Origin: Arthrobacter sp. FW306-07-I
GTDB lineage: Bacteria > Actinomycetota > Actinomycetes > Actinomycetales > Micrococcaceae
Assembly: GCF_021800405.1 (NCBI RefSeq)
Contig: NZ_CP084550.1
Coordinates: forward strand, 3,658,001-3,722,000
Length of the DNA: 64,000 nucleotides
Reading direction: 5' to 3'
This document shows, piece by piece, positions 52,250 to 60,965 of the stretch. The translations under genes and the position numbers were made by a program. The notes beneath the pieces are model-generated. The model was given only the letters and a program-made list of their open reading frames with translations, made no database searches and was not told where the DNA came from. Every line of letters begins with the position of its first letter. Position 1 is the stretch's first letter.

Positions 52250-53524
52250 ATGGCAACACCTAAACCCTCGCTCTCCGCAGGGGACCTGGCCGCCATCGAC
52301 GGGCAACTTGCCGCCACGGACCGGTTGCTGGAGCAGAACTACCCGGGCGACGACGGCTCCCGCCAGCCCGTGCACACGGTGTACGTGCCGGCGGACCGGT
52401 TCACGCCGTCGTTCGCTGCCGACTGGGGCGCCCAGGCAGCCACGACGGTGGAAGCCCACGGCGGGTTCGAAAAGCTGGGCCGGCTCCTGGGCCAGGAAGC
52501 CAGCCTCGCCGAGGCGGTCGCCTGCCGGGTTGCCGCAAAGCTGGCAGCCGAGCCAATTGAGGACCTGCGCCTGGACTTTGAGGACGGCTTTGGGGACAGG
52601 GGCGACGACGCCGAGGACGCCGCCGCGGTTGCCGCGGCTTCCACGGTGGCCCAGGCAGTCGCGGCGGGCTCCGCTCCGCCGTTCATCGGCATCCGGTTCA
52701 AGTGCTTTGAGGCCCCCACCCGGGCCCGCGGCCTGCGGACCCTGGACCTCTTTGTCTCCGGCCTGGCCACGGCCGGTGAACTGCCCGAGGGCCTGGTCCT
52801 GACCCTGCCCAAGGTCACCACGGTGGCGCAGGTGAAGGCCATGGACTTTGCCGTGTCGCGGCTGGAGGAAGTCCACGGACTTCCCGCCGGCCGCCTCCGG
52901 TTCGAGGTGCAGGTGGAAACTCCGCAGCTGATCCTTGGCCCGGAAGGCACATCGCCGGTGGCGCAGCTGCCGCACGCCGTGCCCGGCCGGATCAGCGGCC
53001 TGCACTACGGCACCTACGACTACTCCGCGTCCCTGCAGATCTCCGCCGAATACCAGTCCATGGAGCACCCCGTGGCGGACTTCGCCAAGGAGGTCATGCA
53101 GCTGGCCGTGGCCGGCACGGGCATCCGGCTCTCCGATGGTTCCACCAACATCATCCCGGTGGGCGACAACGTGGAGAACGCCTGGCAGCTGCACGGCCGC
53201 CTGGTCCGCCGGTCGCTGGAGCGCGGCTATTACCAGGGCTGGGACCTGCATCCGGCCCAGCTGCCCAGCCGCTTCGCTGCCACCTACGCCTTCTACCGTG
53301 AAGGCCTCCCGGCCGCCGCGGCCCGCCTGCGCAACTACGTGGAGCGGACCGAAGGCGGCGTGATGGACGAGCCCGCCACCGCCCGCGCCCTTGCCGCCTT
53401 CGTGCTCCGCGGCGTCCAGTGCGGCGCTGTTGGTGGCGAGGAGGTCCAGGCGCTTGCCGGCGTCGGAATTCCGCAGCTCACCGCGCTGGCGCACCCGCGG
53501 CTGGCCACCACTTCCAACTCCTAA
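52250..53524 (+). CDS. DUF6986 family protein (citrate-lyase/malate-synthase-like TIM barrel)
   Basis: 424 residues. Acidic metal-site-like motifs LRLDFEDGFGDRGDDAEDAA and RFEVQVETPQLIL, plus SGLHYGTYDYSAS, place it with the HpcH/HpaI aldolase - citrate lyase beta - malate synthase superfamily. The family recalled is DUF6986, of unknown function. It is wedged between aceB (one base) and allE (15 bases), so it very likely acts on a C2-C4 ureide or glyoxylate derivative. An aldolase or lyase acting on ureidoglycolate or a malyl-type acid is conceivable; untested. Confidence 0.82.
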   Translation: MATPKPSLSAGDLAAIDGQLAATDRLLEQNYPGDDGSRQPVHTVYVPADRFTPSFAADWGAQAATTVEAHGGFEKLGRLLGQEASLAEAVACRVAAKLAAEPIEDLRLDFEDGFGDRGDDAEDAAAVAAASTVAQAVAAGSAPPFIGIRFKCFEAPTRARGLRTLDLFVSGLATAGELPEGLVLTLPKVTTVAQVKAMDFAVSRLEEVHGLPAGRLRFEVQVETPQLILGPEGTSPVAQLPHAVPGRISGLHYGTYDYSASLQISAEYQSMEHPVADFAKEVMQLAVAGTGIRLSDGSTNIIPVGDNVENAWQLHGRLVRRSLERGYYQGWDLHPAQLPSRFAATYAFYREGLPAAAARLRNYVERTEGGVMDEPATARALAAFVLRGVQCGAVGGEEVQALAGVGIPQLTALAHPRLATTSNS

Positions 53525-53539
53525 GCAAAGGACCCCTTC

Positions 53540-54352
53540 ATGGGCAAGTACTACACCCCCACCGGCGGCCTGCCGCCGCAGACCCACCTCACCACCGAAC
53601 GCGCCATCGTCACCGAGGCCTACACCGTCATCCCCAAGGGCGTGCTGACGGACATCGTCACCTCCAACCTGCCGGGCTTCGCCAACACCCGGTCGTGGAT
53701 CATCGCCCGCCCCATCTCCGGCTTCGCCACCACGTTCTCGCAGCTGATCGTGGAGATCGGACCGGGCGGCGGGGCACCCCGCGCCGAATTCGAAGAAGGC
53801 GTGGAGGGCGTCATTTTCGTCACGCAGGGAACCGTCAACCTGACCCTTGACGGCGAACTGCACAAGCTCGAGGAAGGCGGCTACGCCTACCTGGCCGCCG
53901 GAGCGCAGTGGGGCCTGGAGAACGTCTCCGAGGACATCGTCTCCTTCCACTGGATCCGCAAGGCCTACGAGCGGCTCGAGGGATACGAGGCCAAGTCCTT
54001 CGTCACCAATGAAAAGGACGTGGAGCCGACCTCAATGCCGGACACCAATGACGTCTGGAAGACCACCCGCTTCACCGACTCGAGCGACCTGGCCCACGAC
54101 ATGCAAGTGAACATCGTGACGTTCCAGCCCGGCGGCGTCATCCCGTTCCCGGAAACGCACGTGATGGAGCATGGCCTGTTCGTCCTGGAGGGCAAGGCCA
54201 TGTACCTGCTGAACAACGACTGGGTTGAGGTGGAGGCCGGCGACTTCATGTGGCTGCGCGCCTTCTGCCCGCAGGCCTGCTACGCCGGCGGCCCCGGCGA
54301 GTTCCGCTACCTGCTGTACAAGGACATGAACCGGCAGGTGAAGCTGACCTAG
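53540..54352 (+). CDS. allE: (S)-ureidoglycine aminohydrolase
   Basis: 270 residues, bicupin. The first cupin contains GGGAPRAEFEEGVEGVIFVTQG; the second holds the Mn site in PFPETHVMEHGLFVLEG (Glu, His, His) and its Gln/Lys partners near the C-terminus (YKDMNRQVKL). The enzyme deaminates ureidoglycine, formed from allantoate, to (S)-ureidoglycolate and ammonia. Allantoinase and allantoate amidohydrolase genes are not in the window. Last gene of the malic enzyme set; a perfect terminator palindrome follows. Confidence 0.94.
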   Translation: MGKYYTPTGGLPPQTHLTTERAIVTEAYTVIPKGVLTDIVTSNLPGFANTRSWIIARPISGFATTFSQLIVEIGPGGGAPRAEFEEGVEGVIFVTQGTVNLTLDGELHKLEEGGYAYLAAGAQWGLENVSEDIVSFHWIRKAYERLEGYEAKSFVTNEKDVEPTSMPDTNDVWKTTRFTDSSDLAHDMQVNIVTFQPGGVIPFPETHVMEHGLFVLEGKAMYLLNNDWVEVEAGDFMWLRAFCPQACYAGGPGEFRYLLYKDMNRQVKLT

Positions 54353-54373
54353 CCATTTGTGCGTTCGGGCAGC

Positions 54374-54416
54374 AGCAGGGGCCGTTATGGAATTCCATAA
54401 CGGCCCCTGCTTTTTT
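54374..54416. terminator. perfect 38-base palindrome terminator
   Basis: Arms of 19 bases with no mismatch (54374-54411); the centre reads GTTATGGAATTCCATAAC and six T follow on the + strand. It ends the allE transcript and faces the convergent alcohol dehydrogenase gene. Confidence 0.93.
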
Positions 54417-54434
54417 AGTGCTGTTGGGGAAGGC

Positions 54435-55616
54435 TTAGGCGCCCGGGTTGAGGACCACCTTGATGCAGCCGTCTTCCTTCTTCTGGAACTTCTCATACAG
54501 AGCGGGCGCGCCTTCCAGGCCCGCACGATGGGTGACCAGGTCCATCACACCCAGCGGATCGGCGTCGTCCTCCACAAGGGGAAGGATGGCGTCCGTCCAG
54601 TTCCGCACGTTGCACTGCCCCATGCGCACCTGCAGCTGCTTGTCGAACATGGTGAGCAGCGGCATGGGGCTGGCCGTGCCGCCGTACACACCGCTCAGGG
54701 ACAGCGTGCCGCCGCGGCGCACAGCGTCGACGGAAGCGTGCAGCGCTGCCAGCCGGTCCACGCCGCCGGTCTCCATAGCCTTCTGGGCCAGCTTGTCCGG
54801 CAGGAGCCCCAGCGCCTGGTGGGCGAAGCCTGCCATAGGCGAGCCGTGGGCTTCCATTCCGACGGCGTCAACCACCGCGTCCGGGCCCCGTCCCCCGGTC
54901 ATTTCGCGGAGTTCGTCCCCGATGGTCTTGCTCAAGTCCAGCGTTTCCACCCCGTGCCGCGCAGCCATCTCCCGGCGCTCCGGAACGGGGTCAATACCGA
55001 TGACGCGGAACCCGCGGTGGACGCCGATCCGGCCGGCGAACTGGCCAACCGGGCCAAGGCCGAACACGGCCAGGGTACCGCCTGCCGGGACGTCGGCGTA
55101 TTCCACGGCCTGCCAGGCGGTGGGCAGGATATCGGAGAGGAACAGGTAGCGTTCGTCCGGAAGCTCGTTGCCCACCTTGACGGGTCCGTAGTCGGCGTGC
55201 GGCACCCGCAGGTACTCGGCCTGGCCGCCGGGAACGGACCCGTACAGCTCTGAGTAGCCGAAGAGGGCGGCGCCGGATCCCTTTTCCTTGACCTGGGTTA
55301 CCTCGCACTGGGACTGCAGCCCCAGCTTGCACATGTAGCAGGAGCCGCAGGAGATGTTGAAGGGAATCACCACACGGTCGCCCTTGCGGAGGTTGGTGAC
55401 GCCGCTGCCCACTTCTTCCACGATGCCCATCGGCTCGTGGCCAATGACGTCACCCTTGTGCATGTACGGGCCCAGGACCTCGTAGAGGTGCAGGTCCGAG
55501 CCGCAGATGGCGGTGGAGGTGATCCGTACGATTGCATCCGTCGGTTCCTGGATAACGGGATCAGGTACTTCTTCTACGCTTACCGACCGTTTTCCTTGCC
55601 ACGTCAGTGCTTTCAC
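54435..55616 (-). CDS. zinc-dependent alcohol dehydrogenase (formaldehyde-dehydrogenase-like, MDR)
   Basis: 393 residues. Catalytic zinc ligands are in ICGSDLHLY and GHEPMG; structural zinc Cys in SCGSCYMCKLGLQSQCE; the Rossmann motif is FGLGPVGQFAG. The extra loop around 260-290 (SPMAGFAHQALGLLPDKLAQK) is typical of the glutathione-independent formaldehyde dehydrogenase branch. The start is a GTG at 55616 behind GGGAG. It is divergent from an 82-residue unknown. Confidence 0.92.
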   Translation of the reverse strand: MKALTWQGKRSVSVEEVPDPVIQEPTDAIVRITSTAICGSDLHLYEVLGPYMHKGDVIGHEPMGIVEEVGSGVTNLRKGDRVVIPFNISCGSCYMCKLGLQSQCEVTQVKEKGSGAALFGYSELYGSVPGGQAEYLRVPHADYGPVKVGNELPDERYLFLSDILPTAWQAVEYADVPAGGTLAVFGLGPVGQFAGRIGVHRGFRVIGIDPVPERREMAARHGVETLDLSKTIGDELREMTGGRGPDAVVDAVGMEAHGSPMAGFAHQALGLLPDKLAQKAMETGGVDRLAALHASVDAVRRGGTLSLSGVYGGTASPMPLLTMFDKQLQVRMGQCNVRNWTDAILPLVEDDADPLGVMDLVTHRAGLEGAPALYEKFQKKEDGCIKVVLNPGA

Positions 55617-55716
55617 AGTCTCCCTTTCGCTCTGCTTTGCCCGTGGAGATCTCCTTGGGCGGGGCAGGGCACCCGGAGGCACCCTTTCTTCGACCGTATC
55701 GGTTTTGAGGGAAAAA

Positions 55717-55734
55717 AGTAAGCATGCTGACTAA
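55717..55734. promoter_or_regulatory. AGTAAGCATGCT element upstream of the 82-residue protein
   Basis: AGTAAGCATGCTGACTAA contains the palindrome AGCATGCT. It lies about 80 bases before the small gene and 100 bases before the dehydrogenase start. A similar sequence lies at 57142-57159. Confidence 0.45.
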
Positions 55735-55814
55735 AAGCTTGTGGCGGCCGTCCGCTGCTTCTAGCGTAGGGAGAGTCCCGGAACACCAAGAAGAGCACCC
55801 GAAAGAGGAACGCC

Positions 55815-56063
55815 ATGTCGCTGTACCAGCCGGAACCGGTCGAGATCTCCACCCGCATGCGCCCTGGCGAATGGACGGAGGAAAGCCTGACGGAGCTGGT
55901 CAGCACCTACCGGAGGCGGGTAGAGGAGATGGGTGCGCCCGCGGCCGAGGTGGCCACGGACATCAAGCGGAACGATGACGGCTCGGTGGTGGTAGTGGTG
56001 TCCTGGCCGAAGCCGGCCATCGCGGGCGATGAGGATTCAGTGCCAGGCGGCCAGCCGCTGTGA
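55815..56063 (+). CDS. 82-residue acidic protein of unknown function
   Basis: 82 residues, no family recognised. The segment WTEESLTELVSTYRRRVEEMGAPAAEV looks helical, followed by beta-like SVVVVVSWPKPA and an acidic tail. No signal or membrane segment. AGAGGAA precedes the ATG, and codon use is like its neighbours, so it is probably real. Divergent from the zinc dehydrogenase; convergent with the HAD phosphatase. Confidence 0.7.
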   Translation: MSLYQPEPVEISTRMRPGEWTEESLTELVSTYRRRVEEMGAPAAEVATDIKRNDDGSVVVVVSWPKPAIAGDEDSVPGGQPL

Positions 56064-56080
56064 ACCGGTGCTAGCCGGTT

Positions 56081-56794
56081 TCAGGGATTCGGCTGCAGTG
56101 CAAGCAAGCGGCCGATGGCGCTGGAGGCAAGGTTCTCCAGTAGGTCGCGCGGCCCTTCATAAACCTCGACGGCGCCCGCCTCGCGCAGTTGCGCGGCCTG
56201 GATGCCCCCGCAGGTGACTCCTATGGCCGGGATCCCCAGGGCTCCGGCCGCCTTCATGTCCCACACGGCGTCGCCGACATAGACCGCGTGCGCCGCGTCC
56301 ACGCCGGCAGATTCGAGGGCCGCCTCGAGGATGTCAGGCGCCGGCTTGCTTTCCTTCGCATCGTTGGCGCTGGTAGCGGCATCGATAAAGGCGTCTGCAT
56401 CCAGGACGGACCGCATGACCTGCAGATCCCGCTCCCGGGCCGAGGAGGCAAGCGCCACGGCCAACCCGCCGGCATGGCACTGGCCCAACAGTTCTTTGGC
56501 CCCGTCCAAGGGACGGAGCGAGGGCCAGTGCGAAGCGTACAGTGCACCGTGGCTGGCCATGATGTCCTCGTCCTCGTCACGGTCGCGGCCGGACGGCAGC
56601 AGGTTGTCCACCAAGCGGGCACCGCCCATGCCGACGAGCTGGTGGATGGCCGCCATGGACACGTCGTGCCCGTATTGGCGGAAGGCACCCCACCAGGAGA
56701 TGGTGTGGATGTAGGACGAGTCGATCAGGGTGCCGTCAACGTCAAAGAGGACCCCCCGGCGGACACCGTCAGGGGGTGTCGTGGACTCAGTCAT
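56081..56794 (-). CDS. HAD-superfamily phosphatase (beta-phosphoglucomutase/PGP-like)
   Basis: 237 residues. HAD motif I DVDGTLIDS, motif II ASSARERDLQ (Ser), motif III Lys in ESKPAPDILE and motif IV YVGDAVWDMKAA are all intact. A helical C1 cap lies at about 25-100. It likely hydrolyses a small phosphorylated metabolite. Its ATG overlaps the DUF1508 stop by one base (TGATG), so the two are coupled. Confidence 0.92.
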   Translation of the reverse strand: MTESTTPPDGVRRGVLFDVDGTLIDSSYIHTISWWGAFRQYGHDVSMAAIHQLVGMGGARLVDNLLPSGRDRDEDEDIMASHGALYASHWPSLRPLDGAKELLGQCHAGGLAVALASSARERDLQVMRSVLDADAFIDAATSANDAKESKPAPDILEAALESAGVDAAHAVYVGDAVWDMKAAGALGIPAIGVTCGGIQAAQLREAGAVEVYEGPRDLLENLASSAIGRLLALQPNP

Positions 56795-57084
56795 CAGCCC
56801 ACCGCTGCCCGTCGTACATCCGGCGCCTTTTTCCGCTTGGCCGCTTCATCCTTGGGGGAACTGACGGGCCGCACGCGGTCACGGATGACGGACCCGGCGC
56901 CGTCCAGGCTCTTGTCCCGAATGAGGCCGGTGCCGGCGATTTCGCGGGCCATGGCGACGCCTGCCACAGCTGCCCTTTTGGTTGGGAAGGTCACCGAGAT
57001 GGCCATCAGGTTCCCGCTTCCGTCCATCATCCTGATCCGGTATCCACCGTCAGGGGCATCAACGAGCTCAAAAAATCCGGCCAT
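56794..57084 (-). CDS. DUF1508 (YegP-like) small protein
   Basis: 96 residues. The N-terminal 55 residues (AGFFELVDAPDGGYRIRMMDGSGN) match the DUF1508/YegP fold, of unknown function. A basic tail follows (DRVRPVSSPKDEAAKRKKAPDVRR). The ATG at 57084 is preferred because GGAGGAG lies nine bases upstream; a GTG eight codons earlier is possible. Upstream lies the palindrome TAAGTATACTTA. Confidence 0.85.
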   Translation of the reverse strand: MAGFFELVDAPDGGYRIRMMDGSGNLMAISVTFPTKRAAVAGVAMAREIAGTGLIRDKSLDGAGSVIRDRVRPVSSPKDEAAKRKKAPDVRRAAVG

Positions 57085-57141
57085 AACAATCACTCCTCCA
57101 TCAATCACGGCGCTGTGCCTGGGAGCACTCCATGAGGTGTT

Positions 57142-57159
57142 AGTAAGTATACTTATCTA
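57142..57159. promoter_or_regulatory. AGTAAGTATACTTA palindromic element
   Basis: Contains the perfect 12-bp palindrome TAAGTATACTTA (57144-57155), 60 bases before the DUF1508 start. Similar to 55717-55734 (12 of 18 positions). Confidence 0.5.
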
Positions 57160-57198
57160 TCGCGCGAAGGAGAAGTTCCAGCCCTGGTCCGCGCCGCC

Positions 57199-59007
57199 TC
57201 AGCGCGAATCCGCCCTTGCAGATGGAAGAGGGATGTCACTGCGCCGAACGGTATCCTGATGTAGCTCCAGAGCGCTAGTCACAAGGGCGAAGTGGCTGAA
57301 TGCCTGCGGTGTATTACCCAGCTGGCGGCCTGCCTTGACCGCCCATTCCTCACTCAGCAGCCCCACATCATTGCGCAGTTCCAGCAGCCGTTCGAAAAGT
57401 TCACGCGATTCCTCATGGCGCCCGGCACCCAGGAGCGCCTCAACCATCCAGAACGAGCAGGCCAGGAAGACGCCTTCGTCGCCCGGCAGGCCGTCGTCGC
57501 TCTCTTGCGGTTTGTACCGCAGCACGAACCCGTCCTGGGTCAGCTCCCGTTGGATGGCCTCGATGGTGCCGATGACCTTGGGGTCGTCGTTGGGCAGGAA
57601 TCCCACCCTGGGAATCAGCAGCAGGCTCGCATCCAGCTCGGGCCGGCCGTAGGACTGGACGAACGTATTGCGCTCGGCGTCAAAACCGTTGGCCATGATG
57701 TCCGCGCGGATCTGGTCCCGCAGCGCTTCCCAGCGCTCCACCGGACCCGGCAGACCGGACTCGCGGACGCCCTTCACCATCCGGTCGGCCGCCACCCAGG
57801 CCATGACCTTGGAATGGGTAAAGTGCCGGCGGGGCCCCCGCATTTCCCAGAGCCCGTTGTCCGGCTGGTCCCAGATGGTTTCCAGGTGTTCCATCAGCGC
57901 GATCTGCACGTCCCAAGCCTCGTCGGTATGCTTCAGCAGCGAGTTCCGGGTCAGCGCCAGGCAGTCCAGGACCTCGCCCCACACGTCCAGCTGGAACTGC
58001 TCGGCCGCCGCGTTTCCGATCCGCACGGGAACCGAGTTCTCATAGCCCTTCAGCCAGGGCAGCTCCATTTCCGGCAGCCGCCGTTCACCGTGGATCCCGT
58101 ACATGATCTGCAGGTCGGCGGGGTCGCCGGCAACCGCGCGGAGCAGCCAGTCCCGCCACGCGGCGGCCTCGGCGGTGTACCCCGCGGCCAGGAGCGCCTG
58201 CAGGGTCATGGCGGCATCCCGCAGCCAGCAGTAGCGGTAGTCCCAGTTGCGCTGGCCGCCGGGCTGCTCGGGAAGGGAGGTGGTGACCGCGGCTACGATG
58301 CCCCCGGTTGGGGCGTAGGTCAGTGCCTTGAGCGTAATCAGGGAGCGCACCACCGCGTCCTGGTATTTCCCCTCCACGGTGCATTGCGAGGACCAGCCCC
58401 GCCAGAATTCAAAGGTGCTCGCCAGGACGTCCTCGGCATCCACGGAGACGGGCCTGCCCACGTGGCTGGGCGCCCAGGTCAGTACGAACGGGACTTTGTC
58501 GCCGGCGTTCACGGTGAAGTCGCTGACGGTATGCATGTTTTCCCCGTGCAGGGGTGCGGGGGTCACCAGGTAGACGGCGTCCGGCCCCGCAATGGCGTGC
58601 AGCCCGCGCTTGTCCTTGCGGACCCACGGAATGATGTGGCCGTAGTCGAACCTCAGGATCAGCTCCCCGTGCATTTTGACGCTGCCGCTGACGCCTTCCA
58701 CGATCCGGACGATGTCAGCCACGGAGTCGCGGGGCGGCATGAAGTCGGTAACGCGCACGGTTCCGTCCGGCGTGTCCCACTCGGTGTCCAGGACCAGGCT
58801 GCCGTCCCGGTAGCTGCGGCGCGTGCAGGCACCTCCACCCACGGGCGCCAGCAGCCAGCGGCCCGCGTCCGGGGTGTCCAGCAGCGCGTTGAAGCACGCA
58901 GGGGAATCGAACCGCGGCAGGCAGAGCCAGTCGATCGAGCCGTCCTTGCTGATCAGGGCCCCGGTGTGAAGGTCGCCAACCACCGCATAATCCTCAATTC
59001 GCACCAT
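57199..59007 (-). CDS. GH15 trehalase/glucoamylase-type glycosidase
   Basis: 602 residues. N-terminal beta-sandwich (ALISKDGSIDWLCLPRFDSPACF) and an (alpha/alpha)6 barrel (RNWDYRYCWLRDAAMTLQAL; GNAAAEQFQLDVWGEVLD; LLSEEW; GNTPQAFSH). This matches the bacterial GH15 group that includes mycobacterial trehalase; no signal peptide. It probably hydrolyses trehalose or short glucans in the cytosol. The ATG at 59007 (VRIEDYAVVGDL) is the family start; the divergent DUF72 gene starts 65 bases away. Confidence 0.92.
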   Translation of the reverse strand: MVRIEDYAVVGDLHTGALISKDGSIDWLCLPRFDSPACFNALLDTPDAGRWLLAPVGGGACTRRSYRDGSLVLDTEWDTPDGTVRVTDFMPPRDSVADIVRIVEGVSGSVKMHGELILRFDYGHIIPWVRKDKRGLHAIAGPDAVYLVTPAPLHGENMHTVSDFTVNAGDKVPFVLTWAPSHVGRPVSVDAEDVLASTFEFWRGWSSQCTVEGKYQDAVVRSLITLKALTYAPTGGIVAAVTTSLPEQPGGQRNWDYRYCWLRDAAMTLQALLAAGYTAEAAAWRDWLLRAVAGDPADLQIMYGIHGERRLPEMELPWLKGYENSVPVRIGNAAAEQFQLDVWGEVLDCLALTRNSLLKHTDEAWDVQIALMEHLETIWDQPDNGLWEMRGPRRHFTHSKVMAWVAADRMVKGVRESGLPGPVERWEALRDQIRADIMANGFDAERNTFVQSYGRPELDASLLLIPRVGFLPNDDPKVIGTIEAIQRELTQDGFVLRYKPQESDDGLPGDEGVFLACSFWMVEALLGAGRHEESRELFERLLELRNDVGLLSEEWAVKAGRQLGNTPQAFSHFALVTSALELHQDTVRRSDIPLPSARADSR

Positions 59008-59071
59008 GACATTACCCTGCCACACAGAGTCCCCAATGGAAGGGGAAATGTCCGGGTGTAGCCTGAGGCAA

Positions 59072-59803
59072 ATGGCAATCCACATTGGCACCTCCGGCTG
59101 GAGTTACGACCACTGGGAGAACGTGCTGTACCCGCCCGGACTGCCCGTCCGGGACCGGCTCCAGTGCTACGTCTCCAGGTTCAGCACGGTTGAACTGAAT
59201 GCCAGCTTTTACCGGTGGCCGCGGGACACCACTTTCGCTGGCTGGAACAGGCGCCTGCCGCCAGGGTTCAGCATGTCCGTCAAGGCTCCCCGCGGACTGA
59301 CCCACGCCCGCAAGCTGTACTCCCCCGAAGTCTGGGTGGAGCGCATCGCCAGGTGCTGGCATGAGCTCGGGGACAAACGTGCCGTGCTCCTGGTCCAGCT
59401 GCCTCCGCAACTGGCGCGGGACGATGCGAGGCTGGACTATTTCCTGGCCGTGCTGCCGTCCTGGATCAGGGTTGCCGTTGAGTTCCGGCACCCCACCTGG
59501 GACTGCCCGGAGGTATTTGAGCTGCTGGAGCGCCACCAGGCGGCGTACTGCATCATGAGCGGCGCCAACCTGCCCTGCATCCTGCGCACCACTGCGCCAT
59601 TCACGTACATCCGGCTGCACGGACCGGACCAGGAGCACCTGTACGGCGGCTCCTACTCAGACGCGGACATGCACTGGTGGGCGGACAGGATCCGGGAGTG
59701 GGACAGCGCCGGCGTCGACGTGTACGCCTACTTCAATAACGACGGCGGCGGGAACGCGGTGCGGAACGCCCAGACCCTGCGCGGGATCCTGGGCAACGGC
59801 TGA
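59072..59803 (+). CDS. DUF72 family protein (YecE-like)
   Basis: 243 residues, TIM-barrel DUF72. Typical motifs are IGTSGWSYDHW, VELNASFYRWP, SVKAPRGLTHA, VEFRHPTW and YIRLHGPDQ, with YAYFNNDGGGNAVRNA at the C-terminus. Function of the family is unknown. GAGG precedes the ATG. Followed after 36 bases by the App1-like gene. Confidence 0.92.
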   Translation: MAIHIGTSGWSYDHWENVLYPPGLPVRDRLQCYVSRFSTVELNASFYRWPRDTTFAGWNRRLPPGFSMSVKAPRGLTHARKLYSPEVWVERIARCWHELGDKRAVLLVQLPPQLARDDARLDYFLAVLPSWIRVAVEFRHPTWDCPEVFELLERHQAAYCIMSGANLPCILRTTAPFTYIRLHGPDQEHLYGGSYSDADMHWWADRIREWDSAGVDVYAYFNNDGGGNAVRNAQTLRGILGNG

Positions 59804-59839
59804 TGCCTGCCCGGGGCCGGCCTGTGGCAGAGTGGTGCC

Positions 59840-60952
59840 ATGGACACGGCTCCGCAGAACCCCGCCCATGACACGGCACGCCCGCCCCGGGACAACACCA
59901 AGGGCCGCGTTGCGCTTTCCGGAGGCCAGTTCTTCCGGCTGGCACACCGGCTGTCCGACGCTCTCAATGACGTCAGGATCCAGCTCGCCCAACGGTGGAA
60001 GTTCGTGCCGCAGACCATCGCCTACCAGGGTTACGGTTCCACCACCCGGGTGCGGGTGTTGGGGCGGGTGCTGCTGACGCAGAAGCCGCAGCCGGGCAGC
60101 AAGGCGGAGCACCAAGCGAAAAACGGCAACCAGAACGTCCGCGGCTGGCGCGCCTTCACCGGGGTGCCGCTGCAGTACAGCGACGTCGAAATCACCATCG
60201 GGGACGTGGTCACCCACGTCACGGCGGACCGGGGCGGGCTGATCGACACCGAGGTGGATGTCAAGCTCTCCCCCGGCTGGCACACCGCAGTGCTCCGCGC
60301 GGAGGGTACCGAGCCGGCAGAGGCACTGATCCAGGTGATCGCCCCCGGAGTGGAATTCGGCATCGTCTCCGACATCGACGACACCGTAATGGTCACCGCC
60401 CTGCCCCGGCCCTTCCTGGCGCTGTGGAATACCTTCGTGCTCAGCGAACGCGCCCGCATGGCCACCCCGGGCATGGCCGTGCTGCTGGACAGGCTGACCA
60501 TCGAGCACCCTGAAGCCCCGATCATCTACCTGTCCACGGGGCCCTGGAACGCCGCCCCCACGCTGGCACGGTTCCTGACCCGCAACATGTACCCCAAGGG
60601 CGCGCTGCTGTTGACGGACTGGGGGCTCACCCAGGACCGCTGGTTCCGCAGCGGGCAGGACCACAAGCACCGGAACCTGGAGCGGCTGGCGCAGGAGTTT
60701 CCGGACATGCGGTGGCTCCTGATCGGCGACAACGGCCAGCACGACGAGGCCATCTACTCCGCCTTCGCGGCTGAGAACCCGGACAAGGTTGCGGCGATCG
60801 CCATTCGTCAACTGTCCGTCAGCGAGTCGGTCTTCGCCGGCGGCCACTCCGAAGACGGGGACCACAGCACCTCAAGGGTGCCCTGGATCTATTCCCCCGA
60901 CGGCGCCGGCATCGCAAAGCAGCTCGCCATGCTGGACCTGCTCCGGGGCTGA
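59840..60952 (+). CDS. App1/DUF2183 family phosphatase
   Basis: 370 residues. The catalytic HAD-like motif SDIDDTVMVT, STGPWN and LIGDNGQHDE define the App1 domain named after the yeast phosphatidate phosphatase. The N-terminal 150 residues contain the family-typical VRVLGRVLLT region. No signal peptide. Substrate in bacteria unknown; phosphatidate or another phospholipid is plausible. Convergent with the GH1 gene, 13 bases apart. Confidence 0.9.
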   Translation: MDTAPQNPAHDTARPPRDNTKGRVALSGGQFFRLAHRLSDALNDVRIQLAQRWKFVPQTIAYQGYGSTTRVRVLGRVLLTQKPQPGSKAEHQAKNGNQNVRGWRAFTGVPLQYSDVEITIGDVVTHVTADRGGLIDTEVDVKLSPGWHTAVLRAEGTEPAEALIQVIAPGVEFGIVSDIDDTVMVTALPRPFLALWNTFVLSERARMATPGMAVLLDRLTIEHPEAPIIYLSTGPWNAAPTLARFLTRNMYPKGALLLTDWGLTQDRWFRSGQDHKHRNLERLAQEFPDMRWLLIGDNGQHDEAIYSAFAAENPDKVAAIAIRQLSVSESVFAGGHSEDGDHSTSRVPWIYSPDGAGIAKQLAMLDLLRG

Positions 60953-60965
60953 CACCCCCCGGTCC

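Noticed and set aside
57292..59061. 589-codon plus-strand frame opposite the GH15 gene
   Set aside because: Antisense shadow; composition rich in His/Gln/Val/Gly without any recognisable domain.
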